This document shows, piece after piece, positions 22,020 to 32,110 of a stretch of DNA of 64,000 bases. The notes under the pieces are model-generated. The model was given only the letters and a program-made list of their open reading frames with translations, was not told where the DNA came from and made no database searches. A program made the position numbers and the translations under genes. The stretch's first letter is position 1, and every line of letters begins with the position of its first letter. Source of the stretch: Siphonodentalium dalli (taxonomy: Eukaryota > Mollusca > Scaphopoda > Gadilida > Siphonodentaliidae); NCBI GenBank assembly GCA_032622095.1, contig CP136068.1, positions 131,261,989 to 131,325,988 of the forward strand, written 5' to 3'.

Positions 22020-22479
22020 ATTCCAAATCCAATCTAATCTAATCTAATTATAGTATAGACAGGTTTAATGTACAGTAATGCTCTAAGTAATCGACTCCTT
22101 AACCACAGCAGAATTATGGGTAACTTTTCAGGATTTAGTTGGAAATATGGCTTGTTGCCATTTATCGGAAAGCTCTCGGGTTAAGGAGTCGATTAATTAG
22201 AGCATTAAAGTATGGTATTGAATTATAGTAATTAGAGTTTTAGTGTTTGTAAGCTGAGCACGATACTTTGAGATTATATGTCGTAGTTGTATTTCTGGTC
22301 CCAGAACATGTTGTCAAATTGTTCTTTGAATGCCTTCACAGAAGCTGCTGCTACAACATGTTCAGGTAAAGCGTTCCATTTGGTAATAATGCTTTGACTG
22401 AAGAAGTGTTCACATACACCTTTAGTTGCTTGGTGCTTCTGCAAGTTTATAACTGTGCCTGCGTGTTTGCACAATGCAT
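22020..22479 (-). pseudogene. Non-LTR retrotransposon 3' fragment (end of reverse-transcriptase ORF)
   Basis: Read on the minus strand, 22274-22479 encodes GVCEHFFSQSIITKWNALPE, then HVVAAASVKAFKEQFDNMF and a stop. The pattern FFSQR..N.WN.LPE.VV.A.SV..FK..LD is the well-known C-terminal tail of CR1/Jockey-type reverse-transcriptase polyproteins. The 3' side carries an AGATT microsatellite (around 22028-22050), a typical LINE tail. The fragment is 5'-truncated. It is interrupted by a family A element (22071-22212) and cut at 22480 by an hAT-type insertion. No function is expected. The exact clade cannot be decided from this tail. Confidence 0.75.
22071..22212. mobile_element. Family A palindromic miniature element
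   Basis: TACAGTAATGCTCTAAGTAA to the AGAGCATT end, with GGATTTAGTTGGAAATATGG inside. It is inserted in the LINE 3' region. See 37973-38189 for the family description. Confidence 0.8.
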
Positions 22480-23616
22480 TAGGGCCCGACGAAGCTTTGA
22501 GATTCGATTCGATTTCGAATCTTACGTTATAGCCAGGCCCCAACTGCCGAAACGAGTGAATTTCTTGTGGGACATATTTGTATGTCGGTATCTGACATTC
22601 TTACCAGAAAAAGCCTACATTGCGTTAATCAACTCAATAAAATAATATAACTTTTTTAAATCTAAAATTTAAAGGATATAAATATGTTAAATAAACATTT
22701 TGGGCTCCATCATGTCGTCTCCAAATCTGATCAACATCTTTAAACAGCATATATGTTATCCGGGAAATGGAATATTGTTGACCATTCAGCTTTCCGACAA
22801 ACAGGCTCATTCCCAAAGTCACGATGCACAATTTTGATATCGCGCGTGCCTGCTGTGCTACACAGGTTGAAGCGTCCGTTTGCATTGACTGGAATCAGAC
22901 TCAATTGGTTCCAAAGTTCCAAACTGCTTAAGTTTCACGAACTTCAAGCTTAGTGGCAGTGGCCCAAAATATGAAATGATGTCGTCCCATTCTCATATAT
23001 TAAACTGATTTAAAGTGATGTGAAACACTCCAGTAGGGTGGCCAAATAGAAATGGGGAATAATCTTGCCCAAAGTAGATATGTTTACACATATGTTATCC
23101 AAATTGACAACACACACCGTCATTCTTATCTATTAATTAAATCAAGTGACTCTCGATGGCGAAATCTATTTCATTAGTTTATCATTGATATTTGCGTCCC
23201 GAATCAAGAAGTAAATATTTACAATTGATCGCTGGTCAGACGATGTTTTCTGTGGAGTGGTACGGTCGATTTGCTTGAACTGTTCGGCGAGTTAGTAGAA
23301 TGTTACATTCATCCAGTTGACATATCGCATGAATACTAACTTAACAGTTTCACGCACCCAAACAAGTCCATTATATGTCTTTAAACTGTGAAATATTGTT
23401 CAGATCATGTCTTAGAAATTAAGTTTAATGAACCTCCTTCGTAATCTGAGTTATCTCACTGACATTATAAAGTCAACGGACATTTCCCCCCATTTAGGCT
23501 GGTACCTCCCACTGATCGGTACCGTGAATCTACTTGTTTGAAAAAGATTTGATTCAAGATTTGATTCAATTTCGAGATTCGATTTGATGTTGAAATTGCC
23601 GATTCGTCGGGCCCTA
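22480..23616. mobile_element. Complete hAT-type non-autonomous element with perfect 8-bp target duplication
   Basis: Inverted ends TAGGGCCCGACGAA (22480-22493) and TTCGTCGGGCCCTA (23603-23616). The flanking octamer CAATGCAT is present on both sides (22472-22479 and 23617-23624). An 8-bp duplication and TAGGG-type ends are diagnostic of the hAT superfamily. GATTCGATT-type subterminal repeats occur at both ends. The 1137-bp interior has only short open frames and no transposase or BED finger that I recognise. It landed in the LINE fragment, and its right target duplication ends 26 bp before the acceptor of the 23651 exon. Confidence 0.88.
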
Positions 23617-23650
23617 CAATGCATGTATCATATTTGTTTGTCATATTCAG

Positions 23651-23920
23651 GATGATAACAGTTTCACACCGTTAATGAAGGCAATTATAACGAGGAATAT
23701 GGAGCTTATTCAGTTCATCTTAGGAAAGGTGCAGTGTCAGCATGAATATGTGAACATAGAAACTCGAAATGGGAACACTTGTCTACACATAGCGGCGGGA
23801 CTCCCGAATACAGACGACGCGATAAAACGGAAGATTCTCAGTCTTCTTATTCGAAGTCATGCGGACATTGATGCAACAAACTCAGCAAAGGAGACCGCAC
23901 AAAACATAGCACCAAAACAG
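23651..23920 (+). CDS. Ankyrin-repeat protein, internal exon (exon 5 seen, two repeats)
   Basis: Acceptor ATATTCAG ends at 23650 and donor GTATGT starts at 23921. It is 270 nt, phase 0 at both ends, 90 residues. The first repeat is DDNSFTPLMKAIITRNMELI then QFILGKVQC. After a linker (QHEYVNIETRNG) the second repeat begins NTCLHIAAGLPNTDDA and ends ILSLLIRSHADIDATN. TPLMKAI and TCLHIAAG are the two helix-start signatures. The last part (SAKETAQNIAPKQ) resembles the degenerate capping repeat that usually ends an ankyrin domain. A family A element starts 17 bp after the donor. Confidence 0.92.
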
Positions 23921-23937
23921 GTATGTATAAACTGATG

Positions 23938-24029
23938 TACAGTAATGCCCTAAATAATCGACTAAATCCTGAAAAATTACCCATAATTCTGCTGTGATTA
24001 AGGAGTCGATTATTTAGGGCGTTACTGCA
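23938..24029. mobile_element. Family A miniature element, internally deleted
   Basis: TACAGTAATGCCCTAAATAA is joined directly to the right arm ACTAAATCCTGAAAAATTAC and GGAGTCGATTATTTAGGGCG. The central hairpin is missing. Confidence 0.75.
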
Positions 24030-24039
24030 TATCTGATTC

Positions 24040-24309
24040 TAATCCTTTCTTACTAAATGGATTCACCCATCTGGTTATAAAAGTATACATTGGAATGGTT
24101 TATTGTTCATTTGGATGGATGTTCAGGAAATATAGGCAGACAACAATAAGATTATGCAATTAAAGAAGGATTCCTATTCATTGGTGGGAAATGTTCAGAT
24201 AATAAGTTCAACAAATATCAACAAATGGCCTAGGCCGTTATCAAACTTATTATCTGAAATTCTCCTATGGAAGCTGTCCGTCAATGAGTATTAATAAAGA
24301 AAGGGTTTC
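24040..24309. mobile_element. Family I miniature element, copy 3
   Basis: It opens with TAATCCTTTCTTACTAAATG, followed by GTATACATTGGAATGGTTTA, AATAAGTTCAACAAAT and CAATGAGTATTAATAAAGAA. The terminal TTAA motifs are decayed. Confidence 0.6.
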
Positions 24310-24414
24310 TATGGCATTGTAATTCCAGTTGAATATTTGTTGCTGAAACATGTTTTTTGATTGGCCAAGAGCTCCTAACTTTAGTTTTCAATTTTTTCCG
24401 AATTCTGTTAAAAA

Positions 24415-25142
24415 AACATAGCCGCCAGTGGCCATGTTGGATTTCACATTAGAATCCATCAGCACACCCTGCAGCCCACAATTATTGGCAAAATGTTTTT
24501 AAATTGGCAGCCATGTTTGGGATAAATTCTGGATTTTAACGATCAAAAACATAGCTGCTGGCAGCCATCTTGTATCTTACTCTTTGCATGACTCAATCCT
24601 TTGGCAAGCCGTAAAATGGTAAAACTAACATTTTCTGAGAGTGACCTATCGATGAAAGATATCAACAGCCATCTTGGATTTCGCTCTTTGCATAACTAAA
24701 TTTTTTGGCATGCCCTACAAACAATATTTTTTATCTGATTCATTCCAAACTTCATATGAATCTTCAGGGTGACCTATAGATAGGAGCTATATTGTTGAAA
24801 AAAATTGCTGTATGTGGACATCTTGTATTTCATATTTAAATCCTTTGGAACACTCTGCAGTCCACATTTATTGGATAAATGTTTTGAAAATGTATACTTT
24901 TTATAGGCATATTTAGGACCACCTCTAGATGAGAGCTATCAAATTGAATGATTTTCGATTAAAAACATGGCCGCTGGCAGCCATCTTAGATTTTGCTCTT
25001 TGCATATCTAAATCTTTCGTCACCCCCTATAATCATTATTTCCCGTCTGATTGATCCCAAACTTCATATGGCTCCTTTGACTGTAAATATGACATATTTT
25101 CGCCTCTCCAAGTTTAGCTACAGTGTCAATGACACTTTCATT
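24415..25142 (+). mobile_element. Pearl-like element (family M), copy 3, short and diverged
   Basis: Four to five diverged core monomers recognised by GGCCATGTTGGATTTC, AGCCATCTTGTATCTTAC, CAGCCATCTTAGATTTTGC and CTTTGCAT(A/G)(A/T)CT. It ends in TTTAGCTACAGTGTCAATGA and the terminal hairpin. Compare about 11 monomers in copy 1 and 33 in copy 2. Confidence 0.7.
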
Positions 25143-25793
25143 TGTAGTTTATCATTGAAAAAGAGATCGAAGTGTGTTTATGTTAAGGCCCGTCATTGAG
25201 ATTTATCGATTTCACATAAATCACGTTTTTCCTGGATTATGTCATTTTGATGCATCTGGGCATATTGAAGTGACAGATGCTGAGCAACAAACTTTTAATA
25301 ATTTTACATCGTACAATTTTTCAATATGGAAACTTAAACTTTCACAACCTTTGCCATTTACTATATACACCCACCAGTAAGCCTGGGGGGGGGGGGGGCA
25401 CTTTAATATTTTTAGACAAAAACTTGACTGGGCTTACCTTCGAGGACCAAATACAGCATTTGTGAATCACAATGGGGCAGGTAGTATTAATGAGTTTGCA
25501 ATGGAATTCTGGAGTACATGTAATGCTATTTTTGTGCATGAATTTTTGTCATCTTCATTCAGAGTTAACCTGACATCAATGTATAAATGCCCTCTAAGTT
25601 CTAAAAAATTGGGGTGGTCTTATCTACGAGGACCACCCATTATTATTTTGGGAGCAAAATCATAGCCTGGGCTTATCCTCAGGGATGAGCTTACTGATGG
25701 GTGTATACAATACCTTTTCAAGTTAACATGTGACTTTGAATTGTTGCTACCACATATAAAAATATAAGGCAGTAACCACTTCAATGTCACTCG
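25143..25793. other. Unassigned intronic sequence with poly-G tract
   Basis: A G run of about 15 bases at 25384-25398 is the only clear feature. Open frames here show no family resemblance. Confidence 0.35.
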
Positions 25794-25890
25794 TTAAAGG
25801 TACACAATCCAATGCAATGGTCACCTTATCATCAGATTCCGATAACAACATTTCTTCAAAAGACTCTTTTGTTATCAGAATCGTTTAATT
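25794..25890. mobile_element. Family N element end (fragment)
   Basis: TTAAAGGTACACAATCCAAT, then ATCAGATTCCGATAACAACA, matches the right end of the copy at 35260-35636 in inverted orientation. The opposite end was not found. Confidence 0.5.
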
Positions 25891-26452
25891 ACCAAAAAAT
25901 AATGCCAACCACTCAACTCTGGTAGAAAATTTTCCAAAACGTGTTATATATCAACATTTTGTTTCAACACTATTTGGTATCGAGAGTATGACAGTTGGCT
26001 CGTCGAACATTTTCGGGAACCGGTCAAAACGCCACACTGTCAGAACTCGTCATTTATATTTGGTGATAGGTGTTTGTTACGTGCATTATACGGATGCCAC
26101 TTTATTATCTTAGGTTTGCACCTCGGATAATCACCTTTGGGCTTTCGTTGGTGGGACCGATATTTCGTTGCAAATGCAACGAGGAGAGGAAGCAGTTGAC
26201 TATTATTGTCATGGCTGTGGTGTACCAGCTGTTGTTCGTAATTATCAAAATAAAAAAAATAATTAAACACACTGCTCTTTTTATTCTTAAGATGAGGTCA
26301 AGTAACCAATTTTGAATGGAAATTTCCATACAAATATCCGGAGCAAAAGTTAAATGTGGGAACTCCGGATATTTGCATGTATATCTCCATTAAAAGTCCA
26401 TTTATATTAAATTACTCGCCTTCCCCTTAATCATATCAGCTTCAGTATAGCA
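25891..26452. other. Unassigned intronic sequence
   Basis: Overlapping open frames on both strands (26040-26329) have no recognisable domain. There is an imperfect hairpin around 26325-26385 (CAAATATCCGG / CCGGATATTTG). Confidence 0.35.
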
Positions 26453-26602
26453 TGTGGCATTTCGTCCATTGCTATGTGGCGTTACGACCAAATTTAGGTG
26501 GCGTTCTGACTAAATTTAGGTGGCGTTTTGACCACGGACTGTGGCGTTCTGACCAAATTAAAATGTGGCATTTCGCCGGTGTGGCGTTATGACTAGTACC
26601 CA
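26453..26602. repeat. Degenerate short tandem repeats (GTGGCGTT-type)
   Basis: Six to seven units of about 20-28 bp, each beginning GTGGC(A/G)TT and continuing with C(G/T)(A/G)CCAAATT-like sequence. Confidence 0.6.
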
Positions 26603-26654
26603 TATTTTCTAGGCCGCCAAATATTCCAGATGGTGAAAAACAACAGATTAAAAA

Positions 26655-26775
26655 AATTGTTATCTGATAACTCTGAGCTTTGATGGGTTGGTTCCTCGAC
26701 TCCAATCAAATATTTCAAGGCTTGTTCAAAGTGTCATTTCAAAGCCAAAGAAATAGTATTTTAGGAGCATTAATT
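26655..26775. mobile_element. Family N element, rearranged fragment
   Basis: CTCTGAGCTTTGATGGGTTG, TTCCTCGACTC and AAGCCAAAGAAATAGTATTT match internal and subterminal blocks of the 31636-32012 element in reverse orientation. Confidence 0.55.
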
Positions 26776-26813
26776 TGGATTATGTATGTTTAATTTGATA
26801 TATTTTGTTTCAG

Positions 26814-26870
26814 ATGAAGGAGGTTCTGGCCATGCTGAAGAGAAAAAGTCAGCCGCATGGTAGAATGTGA
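26814..26870 (+). CDS. Ankyrin-repeat protein, terminal coding exon
   Basis: Acceptor TTTTGTTTCAG ends at 26813. The exon starts in phase 0, matching the donor at 23920, and reads MKEVLAMLKRKSQPHGRM then TGA (26868-26870). The leading ATG is an internal Met of the spliced product. The short, very basic tail (KRKSQPHGR) follows the last ankyrin repeat and carries no RING, SOCS or death domain. This makes the protein end simply after its ankyrin stack. The six exons sum to about 255 residues with at least five ankyrin repeats. A named orthologue is not assigned: the N-terminal half, which would decide the family, is not in view. Confidence 0.75.
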   Translation: MKEVLAMLKRKSQPHGRM

Positions 26871-26881
26871 ACGTATCATTG

Positions 26882-27312
26882 ACAAGCCTGCAAATAATGT
26901 GTCTGTCATTAGCAGAATGAGGTCCCCAGAGGGTGAATTTAGTGATATTATCCCACACAGTGGGCTAACATCACTAGATTCACCCTCTGGGGACCTCATT
27001 CTGCTTAGGCCTCATCTTCTGGAAAGTATGTATATTCTCAAATTAACATTGTTTAATTACTTTTTCCCTTCTGGGAAGTTTCTATATCGCCTAATTTGCA
27101 GAAGATAAAATGCATAATTGAGGTGACTAATGGGTGAACATCTCCAACTTCAACTTCAATCTGATCCTAGGTCTCCCATAGCAGTTGAGGCCTAAGCAGA
27201 ATGAGGTTCCAAGAAGGTGAATATGGTGATGCTAGCCTGCTGTGCTGGGTATATAGTAGCATCACTAAATTCACCCTCTGGGGACCTCATTATGACAGAC
27301 ACACTATTGGCA
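26882..27312. mobile_element. Family E miniature element in the ankyrin gene 3' UTR
   Basis: It begins ACAAGCCTGCAAATAATGTG eleven bases after the stop codon and ends at ATTATGACAGACACACTATT. It has hairpin blocks at both ends (about 26910-27003 and 27200-27295) around the conserved spacer with AATTTGCAGAAGATAAAATG. If the 3' UTR is as inferred, both hairpins would be in the mature mRNA. Confidence 0.8.
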
Positions 27313-27662
27313 GACTAGATCAGACTGTCCGAGTCATTTCTCATTATTTATAAGAAGAAATCTATTTTATGTAGATAGGTATGCTACATATCAGTTATCA
27401 TCCATTCATCATCAAATCATTCTGAATTATTTTCACATATATTTAGTACTACGAAACAATCGCTGTTTGTACCCTTTCAGTAATACTATAAGTTATTGTA
27501 GTGAATTGACGGTAACATGACTTTGTAGAACAGATTTGTTAATGACATTCGGTGGATGTACCAATACTGAAACCATACTTCATAAGGAAGCTATCACCAC
27601 TGCCTATCCTTCATTGTTTTAGTTGATTTGAGTATATAATAATCAGCTTCACCTGATTCATA
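27313..27662 (+). other. Probable 3' UTR or intergenic sequence, nothing recognised
   Basis: AT-rich, without open frames or repeats that I recognise. Confidence 0.35.
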
Positions 27663-27880
27663 TACAGTAATGCCCTAAATAATTGACTCCTTAATCACAG
27701 CAGAATTATGGGTAATTTATCAGGATTTAGTCGAAAATATGGCTTGTTGCCATTCATCGGAAAGCTCTCACTGCAAGCTTTCCGATGAATGGCAACAAGC
27801 CATATTTCCGACTAAATCCTGAAAAATTACCCATAATTCTGCTGTGGTTAAGGAGTTGATTATTTAGGGCATTACTGTTT
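27663..27880. mobile_element. Family A palindromic miniature element, full length
   Basis: TACAGTAATGCCCTAAATAA at the left and TTATTTAGGGCATTACTGTT at the right, with both long arms and the central AAGCTCTC/GCAAGCTT turn present. Confidence 0.85.
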
Positions 27881-28041
27881 ACACTGAAAGGAGTGCCAGT
27901 GCAGAAGTATAGAATGACAGGTGCAGCATTGAGGTCTATTCTTCCGCAATGGCACAAGTGCCATATCGACAAACCCATTCACACACTTGTCTTTCTGTGA
28001 TTATTACACACCACCCATCCTATAGAATCCATAAATTATAA

Positions 28042-28047
28042 AATAAA
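28042..28047 (+). terminator. Candidate polyadenylation signal AATAAA of the ankyrin gene
   Basis: The canonical hexamer lies about 1.17 kb after the stop codon, and no other AATAAA was noticed nearer. Use is an inference; transcript data would be needed. Confidence 0.3.
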
Positions 28048-28789
28048 GACTTACAAAGTTTATTCAGAAACAGATCGAACTTGTCTTGTCATGTGTGGTG
28101 ATGGTTTTATTTTATAGTTCTGGTTTTATGTTGATGTTGACGTCGTCCAATTCTGCATAATCAGAACAAAAATGCAGAATCGGAATCAAAATATGACACA
28201 GCAGGAATAATGTAATTCTAGGAATCTATAGGCACGTAATAAAAAAATATATCACATGAAACCCCTATTATATCATTAAAAAGCCATAAATATTTCCTTA
28301 TCTGTCACTAGTGATGAATATGTGCTTGCTTCCCGCCAACTTGGCATCATGCCAAAAAAATTACTTTACATTGATCAGGCGGATTAATACTATTTTGAAA
28401 AGCCGCGCATGACACCAACAGCAGACAATGAAAAATGATTGATTTGTTCATTAAAGTTAAATTCTTGTCCAACTACATTGCACTAACAAAAATAGACACA
28501 AAACAAGGAGGCAAATTGGGGGATTATATCATCCATCCCCAGCTTGAGCACGCAATACTGTCATATACCTTTGTGAAGAGTCTCAGCCAAGGATGTAAAT
28601 GTATGCATTTTGAAGCTTTTAAGGATTTTGTTTTGTTAAAAAAGGCATAAAGCTCTAGATTTTTCATGCGATATACAAGATCTTCAACTCGTTATGTTGG
28701 GATATAAGATTTTATGACACTCGTTTCATAAATCTTATATCCCAACATATCTTACTAGTATTTAAATTCACGCAGCATTATTTTTCGCC
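28048..28789. other. Intergenic, one hairpin
   Basis: A near-perfect hairpin (arms TATGTTGGGATATAAGATTT and its complement) lies at 28693-28749. A 71-codon open frame at 28435-28650 has no recognisable domain and is not called as a gene. Confidence 0.45.
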
Positions 28790-28934
28790 ATAAGATTATG
28801 GCTTGTTGAAATTTATCGAAAGCTCTCACCGAGAGCTTTCCGATGAATGGCAACAAGCCATATTTCCAACTAAATCCTGAAAATGGTACAATTCTGCTGT
28901 GGTTAAGGAGTCGATTAATTAGCGCATTACTGTA
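28790..28934. mobile_element. Family A miniature element, left-truncated
   Basis: It starts inside the left arm (TTATGGCTTGTTGAAATTTA) and has a complete right arm ending GCGCATTACTGTA. Confidence 0.75.
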
Positions 28935-28983
28935 TCATGTGGATGTAATTATTACTTAATCGTATTGACACTCATTATAGACT

Positions 28984-29065
28984 ACCAAGCCTTGAAATAG
29001 TGTGTCTGTCATTTGCAGAATGAGGTCCCCAGAGGGTGAATTTAGTGATGCTACCCCGCAGGCTT
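28984..29065. mobile_element. Family E element, left end only
   Basis: CCAAGCCTTGAAATAGTGTG through GGTGAATTTAGTGATGCTAC, then broken at CCCCGCAGGC. Confidence 0.7.
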
Positions 29066-29253
29066 ATTCTCACTTATCCGGCAGGGATGTGTGAATGCAT
29101 TTGAGCCGGCAGGTTATAGTCTTTTTTTACAATGCGTGACTAGTGATCGCATCGCCGCAAGCAGTGTTTGTTTAAGCAAAGTATAGCCCAAACTTACCGG
29201 TAATAACTGTATATCACGATATGAACTCTTGTCACTGAAAACAACTCAAGTGA

Positions 29254-29799
29254 GTGATTTCCAGAGATCATCATGTTCTCACGTTAACATATAAATTACA
29301 GAGGTTCACAAAGACAGATCATATCAAAATGGCAAACGCTCAAGTACACATCTATTTCATTCCTAATGCTCACGGTGGTAAATATCATCGCGTCTTTAAC
29401 AACTATAGGTTCTGTGTTAAGTCTCGAAGTAACGACAGTGTACATGTACATTGGCGATGCTGTTCAAAGACATGCAGTGCTACTGTAAATACCAAGACGA
29501 CATCGTCACATCATACAAAAGCCTACAGATCCCGGGCGAAACTCCACCCAAAACTCCCACGACAACGAAATGCCATTCAGCTACCAGAACGGTATACAAA
29601 TACGACAATGAACAGAGAATTTCTACTTATCGACGATGGTACGACTGACAGACTACTCATCTTCAGCACCGACGAGAATCTGCAGCACTTGTCCGAAGAC
29701 ATTCCAACAGCTATATTCCATACATGCGTTTATCGACGGCCAGATGCACCCCTCGTCTACGGCCTACTAGGAATCACTGAACTAAATGGTCGGAACTAA
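29254..29799 (+). pseudogene. FLYWCH-type zinc finger / MULE transposase remnant
   Basis: An uninterrupted 181-codon frame; the likelier start is the Met at 29332 (MANAQVHIYF). Residues ~33-75 read IYFIPNAHGGKYHRVFNNYR then FCVKSRSNDSVHVHWRCC and SKTCSATVNTK. The aromatic–GG–Y…F–W-x-C–C spacing fits a FLYWCH zinc finger, with possible His ligands in SSHHTKAY. After a basic linker comes DRLLIFSTDENLQHLSEDIP. LIF.T.ENL..L is the motif that follows FLYWCH fingers in Mutator-like (MULE) transposases, where a DGTF catalytic motif should come next; here it is replaced by TAIFHTC and the frame ends. FLYWCH genes in invertebrates are often MULE-derived. I read it as a truncated transposase; a small domesticated gene is less likely. 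Confidence 0.6.
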
Positions 29800-30333
29800 C
29801 ATAGGCGACAGTGTTAACGTTTCGGCCAAATTCACTGAATTGAAGCCAGCAAGCCATACCAGTGATGTTTACCCATCTAGATTGACACCAGTTGATCACG
29901 AAAATGCAAGAAAAATCATAGGTCATGTGTTTACTTTTTAAAATAAATCCCCAAGTCTACGACAGGGCTATCTCACAGCCAAATTTGATCTGGAAAAACC
30001 CAGGACTACAGCAGCTAGTTAAATAAATTTCCCGCTCACAAAAATCCATTCCTCCATTCATTCACCAGTTTAAATTATTTAGATATTATGTACAAATCAA
30101 ATCAACGCGATGTCATCCTTTAATAACGTGTCGCATGTATCGACACCTCAGCCTGAAAGCAGCAGAATTTTCAACACCACTAACACCAAATTACTGCTAT
30201 ATAAGCGATGCCTGGTTCGACGTACTTGAAGAGGCACCAGCACTCACGTAGCGACATCGAGAAATTCGTATAAATGTATTATATTATATAAATGTATTAT
30301 ATTATATATATTATAATAAATCGTTAAGTGCAA
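29800..30333. other. Downstream of transposase remnant, unassigned
   Basis: No open frame is clearly recognisable. A short ATATTATATAAATGTATT duplication occurs at 30270-30320. Confidence 0.35.
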
Positions 30334-30515
30334 CTGTTGTTTAAATGGTCCCCAAATGGAATACCGGTAAATCAGCCCAACTGTTTATTAAATAAAAAAA
30401 ACCTGTAAAACAGTTAAAAACCTAAAAAAAAAACAACCTGTTGTTCAAATGGTCCCCAAATGGAATACCGGTAAATCAGCCCAATAAAACAAAACTGTAA
30501 AACAGTTAAAAACCT
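30334..30515. repeat. Direct repeat of ~100 bp, two copies
   Basis: GGTCCCCAAATGGAATACCG followed by GTAAATCAGCCCAA, and a trailing CTGTAAAACAGTTAAAAACC, occur at about 30347 and again at about 30452, with a shortened spacer in the second copy. Confidence 0.8.
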
Positions 30516-30595
30516 AAGTAACTGCAGATACAGACTATAAGTGGCAACTCTTTCATGTTGAGGATTATCACACCTACCTCCGATACAATACCTGC

Positions 30596-30673
30596 TAGTG
30601 GGCTAGCATCACCAAATTCACCCTCTGGGGACCTCATTCTGCAAATGACAGACACACTATTTCAAGGCTTGTA
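30596..30673. mobile_element. Family E element, right end only
   Basis: Reads from GTGGGCTAGCATCACCAAAT to CACACTATTTCAAGGCTTG. Confidence 0.7.
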
Positions 30674-30733
30674 GACTACATAAGAAAATAATGAATCTCA
30701 GCTCCATCATGTATATATGTAATATACTCAAAG

Positions 30734-31186
30734 ACAAGCCTTGAAATAGTGTGTCTTACATTTGCAGAATGAGGTCCCCAGTGGGTGAATTTAGTGATGC
30801 TACCCAACACAGCGTGCTAGCATCACCAAATTCATCCTCTGGGGGACCTAATTCTGCTTAGGCCTCCTCATCTTTTGGGAATTAGCTACAGTCTCAAATT
30901 AACATTGTTTTTAGTTACTTTTTCCCTTCTGTTCAGTTTCTATATCCCCTTATTTGCAGAAGTTAAATTGCATAATCGAGGTGACTAATGGGTGATCATC
31001 ACCAACTTCAACTGGGGAACTTCAATCTGATCCCAGGTCTCCCATAGCAGTTGAGGCCTAAGCAGAATGATGTCCACAGAGGGTGAATTTGGTGATGCTA
31101 GCCCATGGTGCTATATTCTGTCACTAAATTCACCCTCTGGGGACCTCATTCTGCAAAAAATGTCAGACTCACTATTTCAAGGCTTG
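30734..31186. mobile_element. Family E miniature element, full length (453 bp)
   Basis: The inverted ends ACAAGCCTTGAAATAGTG and CACTATTTCAAGGCTTGT are complementary. Each end carries a hairpin made of two GAGGTCCCC(A/T)GAGGGTGAA-type blocks around GCTAGCC. The spacer includes TTAACATTGTTTTTAGTTAC and CAACTTCAACTGGGGAACTT. This is the clearest intact copy in the window. The superfamily is not assigned because target duplications are unclear. Confidence 0.8.
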
Positions 31187-31286
31187 TTCAAAGTGTCATT
31201 TCAATCATCATATCTCTCTATATTTGTATAAAATTTATAATGAACCTTTATAGGACTAACCTCTTTATGTCTGTTTCCAGTGCATT

Positions 31287-31425
31287 TACAGTAATGCCCT
31301 AATTAATCGACTCCTTTAACCACAGCAGAATTATGGGCAACAAGCCATATTTCCGACTAAATCCTGAAAAGTTACCCATAATTCTGCTGTGGTTAAAGGA
31401 GTCGATTAATTAGGGCATTACTGTA
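31287..31425. mobile_element. Family A miniature element
   Basis: TACAGTAATGCCCTAATTAA at the left and TTAATTAGGGCATTACTGTA at the right. The central hairpin is shortened. Confidence 0.85.
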
Positions 31426-31635
31426 TATGCTTCTCTGAATATGAATATAAGGAGTAAATTGATTGAAGATGGTTCCATGTTAATGATATGTACAATACAT
31501 TTCATTAAAATCAATTGTTACCTCTTTTTCATTATGGTTATTGCACATATAAAAATTAAATAAAAATATCAATAAATAATTTTTTATGGAACTTAATTTG
31601 CCTCTACGACCATAAATCACACAAAACACCGTACC

Positions 31636-32012
31636 TTAAAGGTACTCAATCCGATTAAGCACCCCTAAATTACTATTTCTTTGGCTTCGGGGGTAAAAAA
31701 TATTTGATTTGAGTCGAGGAACCCACCCATCAAAGCTCAGAATGATCAGATATCAATTTTTGAAGTTTGTTAATTTTTGGTAATGTGTGCCACAACCATC
31801 GTGCTCAAACAGACAAATTGTGGGTGTAAGATGGATAACTCTATGGTTATTATTGTTAACAGTAACCACTTTATTTTAGAGTTATCCATCTTACACCCGC
31901 AATTTGTCTGTTTGAGCACGAGGTTGTGGCCCACATCTCCAAATATTTTTTACCCCCAAAGCCAAAGAAATAGTAATATTTAGGAGCGTCTAATCAGATT
32001 GAGTACCTTTAA
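31636..32012. mobile_element. TTAA-flanked miniature element family N, best copy (377 bp)
   Basis: TTAA plus AGGTACTCAATCCGATTA opens it at 31636. TAATCAGATTGAGTACCT plus TTAA closes it at 32009-32012. The inverted ends extend more than 50 bp (CTAAATTACTATTTCTTTGG / CCAAAGAAATAGTAATATTTAG), and the centre is also palindromic (GATGGATAACTCTA…TAGAGTTATCCATC). TTAA duplication suggests a piggyBac-type transposase acting in trans. The terminal 17 bases, TTAAAGGTACTCAATCC, are identical to the core of every monomer of the 42681-64000 array. Confidence 0.85.
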
Positions 32013-32090
32013 ATCTAGGTCTCCTCTTATGCCATGATAATGTTTCAGGCCTCCGTTATGATGCTGGGCTGTTAATCATTTCTGTTGGGC

Positions 32091-32110
32091 CGGGGGGGGG
32101 GGGGGGGGGT
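32091..32110. repeat. Poly-G tract
   Basis: A G run of about 20 bases after GGGCC. Potential quadruplex; length is uncertain in assembly. Confidence 0.9.

Noticed and set aside
22634-22953. Open frames inside the hAT-type element, considered as transposase remnants
   Set aside because: No hAT dimerisation motif, BED finger or catalytic-region motif could be recognised on either strand.
26040-26329. Three overlapping open frames of 74-81 codons
   Set aside because: Both strands are open, with no family resemblance and no supporting splice sites. Likely chance.
26814-26870. A RING or other catalytic domain after the ankyrin repeats, as in mind-bomb-type ligases
   Set aside because: The terminal exon codes for only 18 residues with no cysteine or histidine pattern before the stop, so no such domain is present.
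28435-28650. 71-codon open frame in the intergenic region
   Set aside because: No recognisable domain and no upstream or downstream gene structure. It cannot be supported as a gene.
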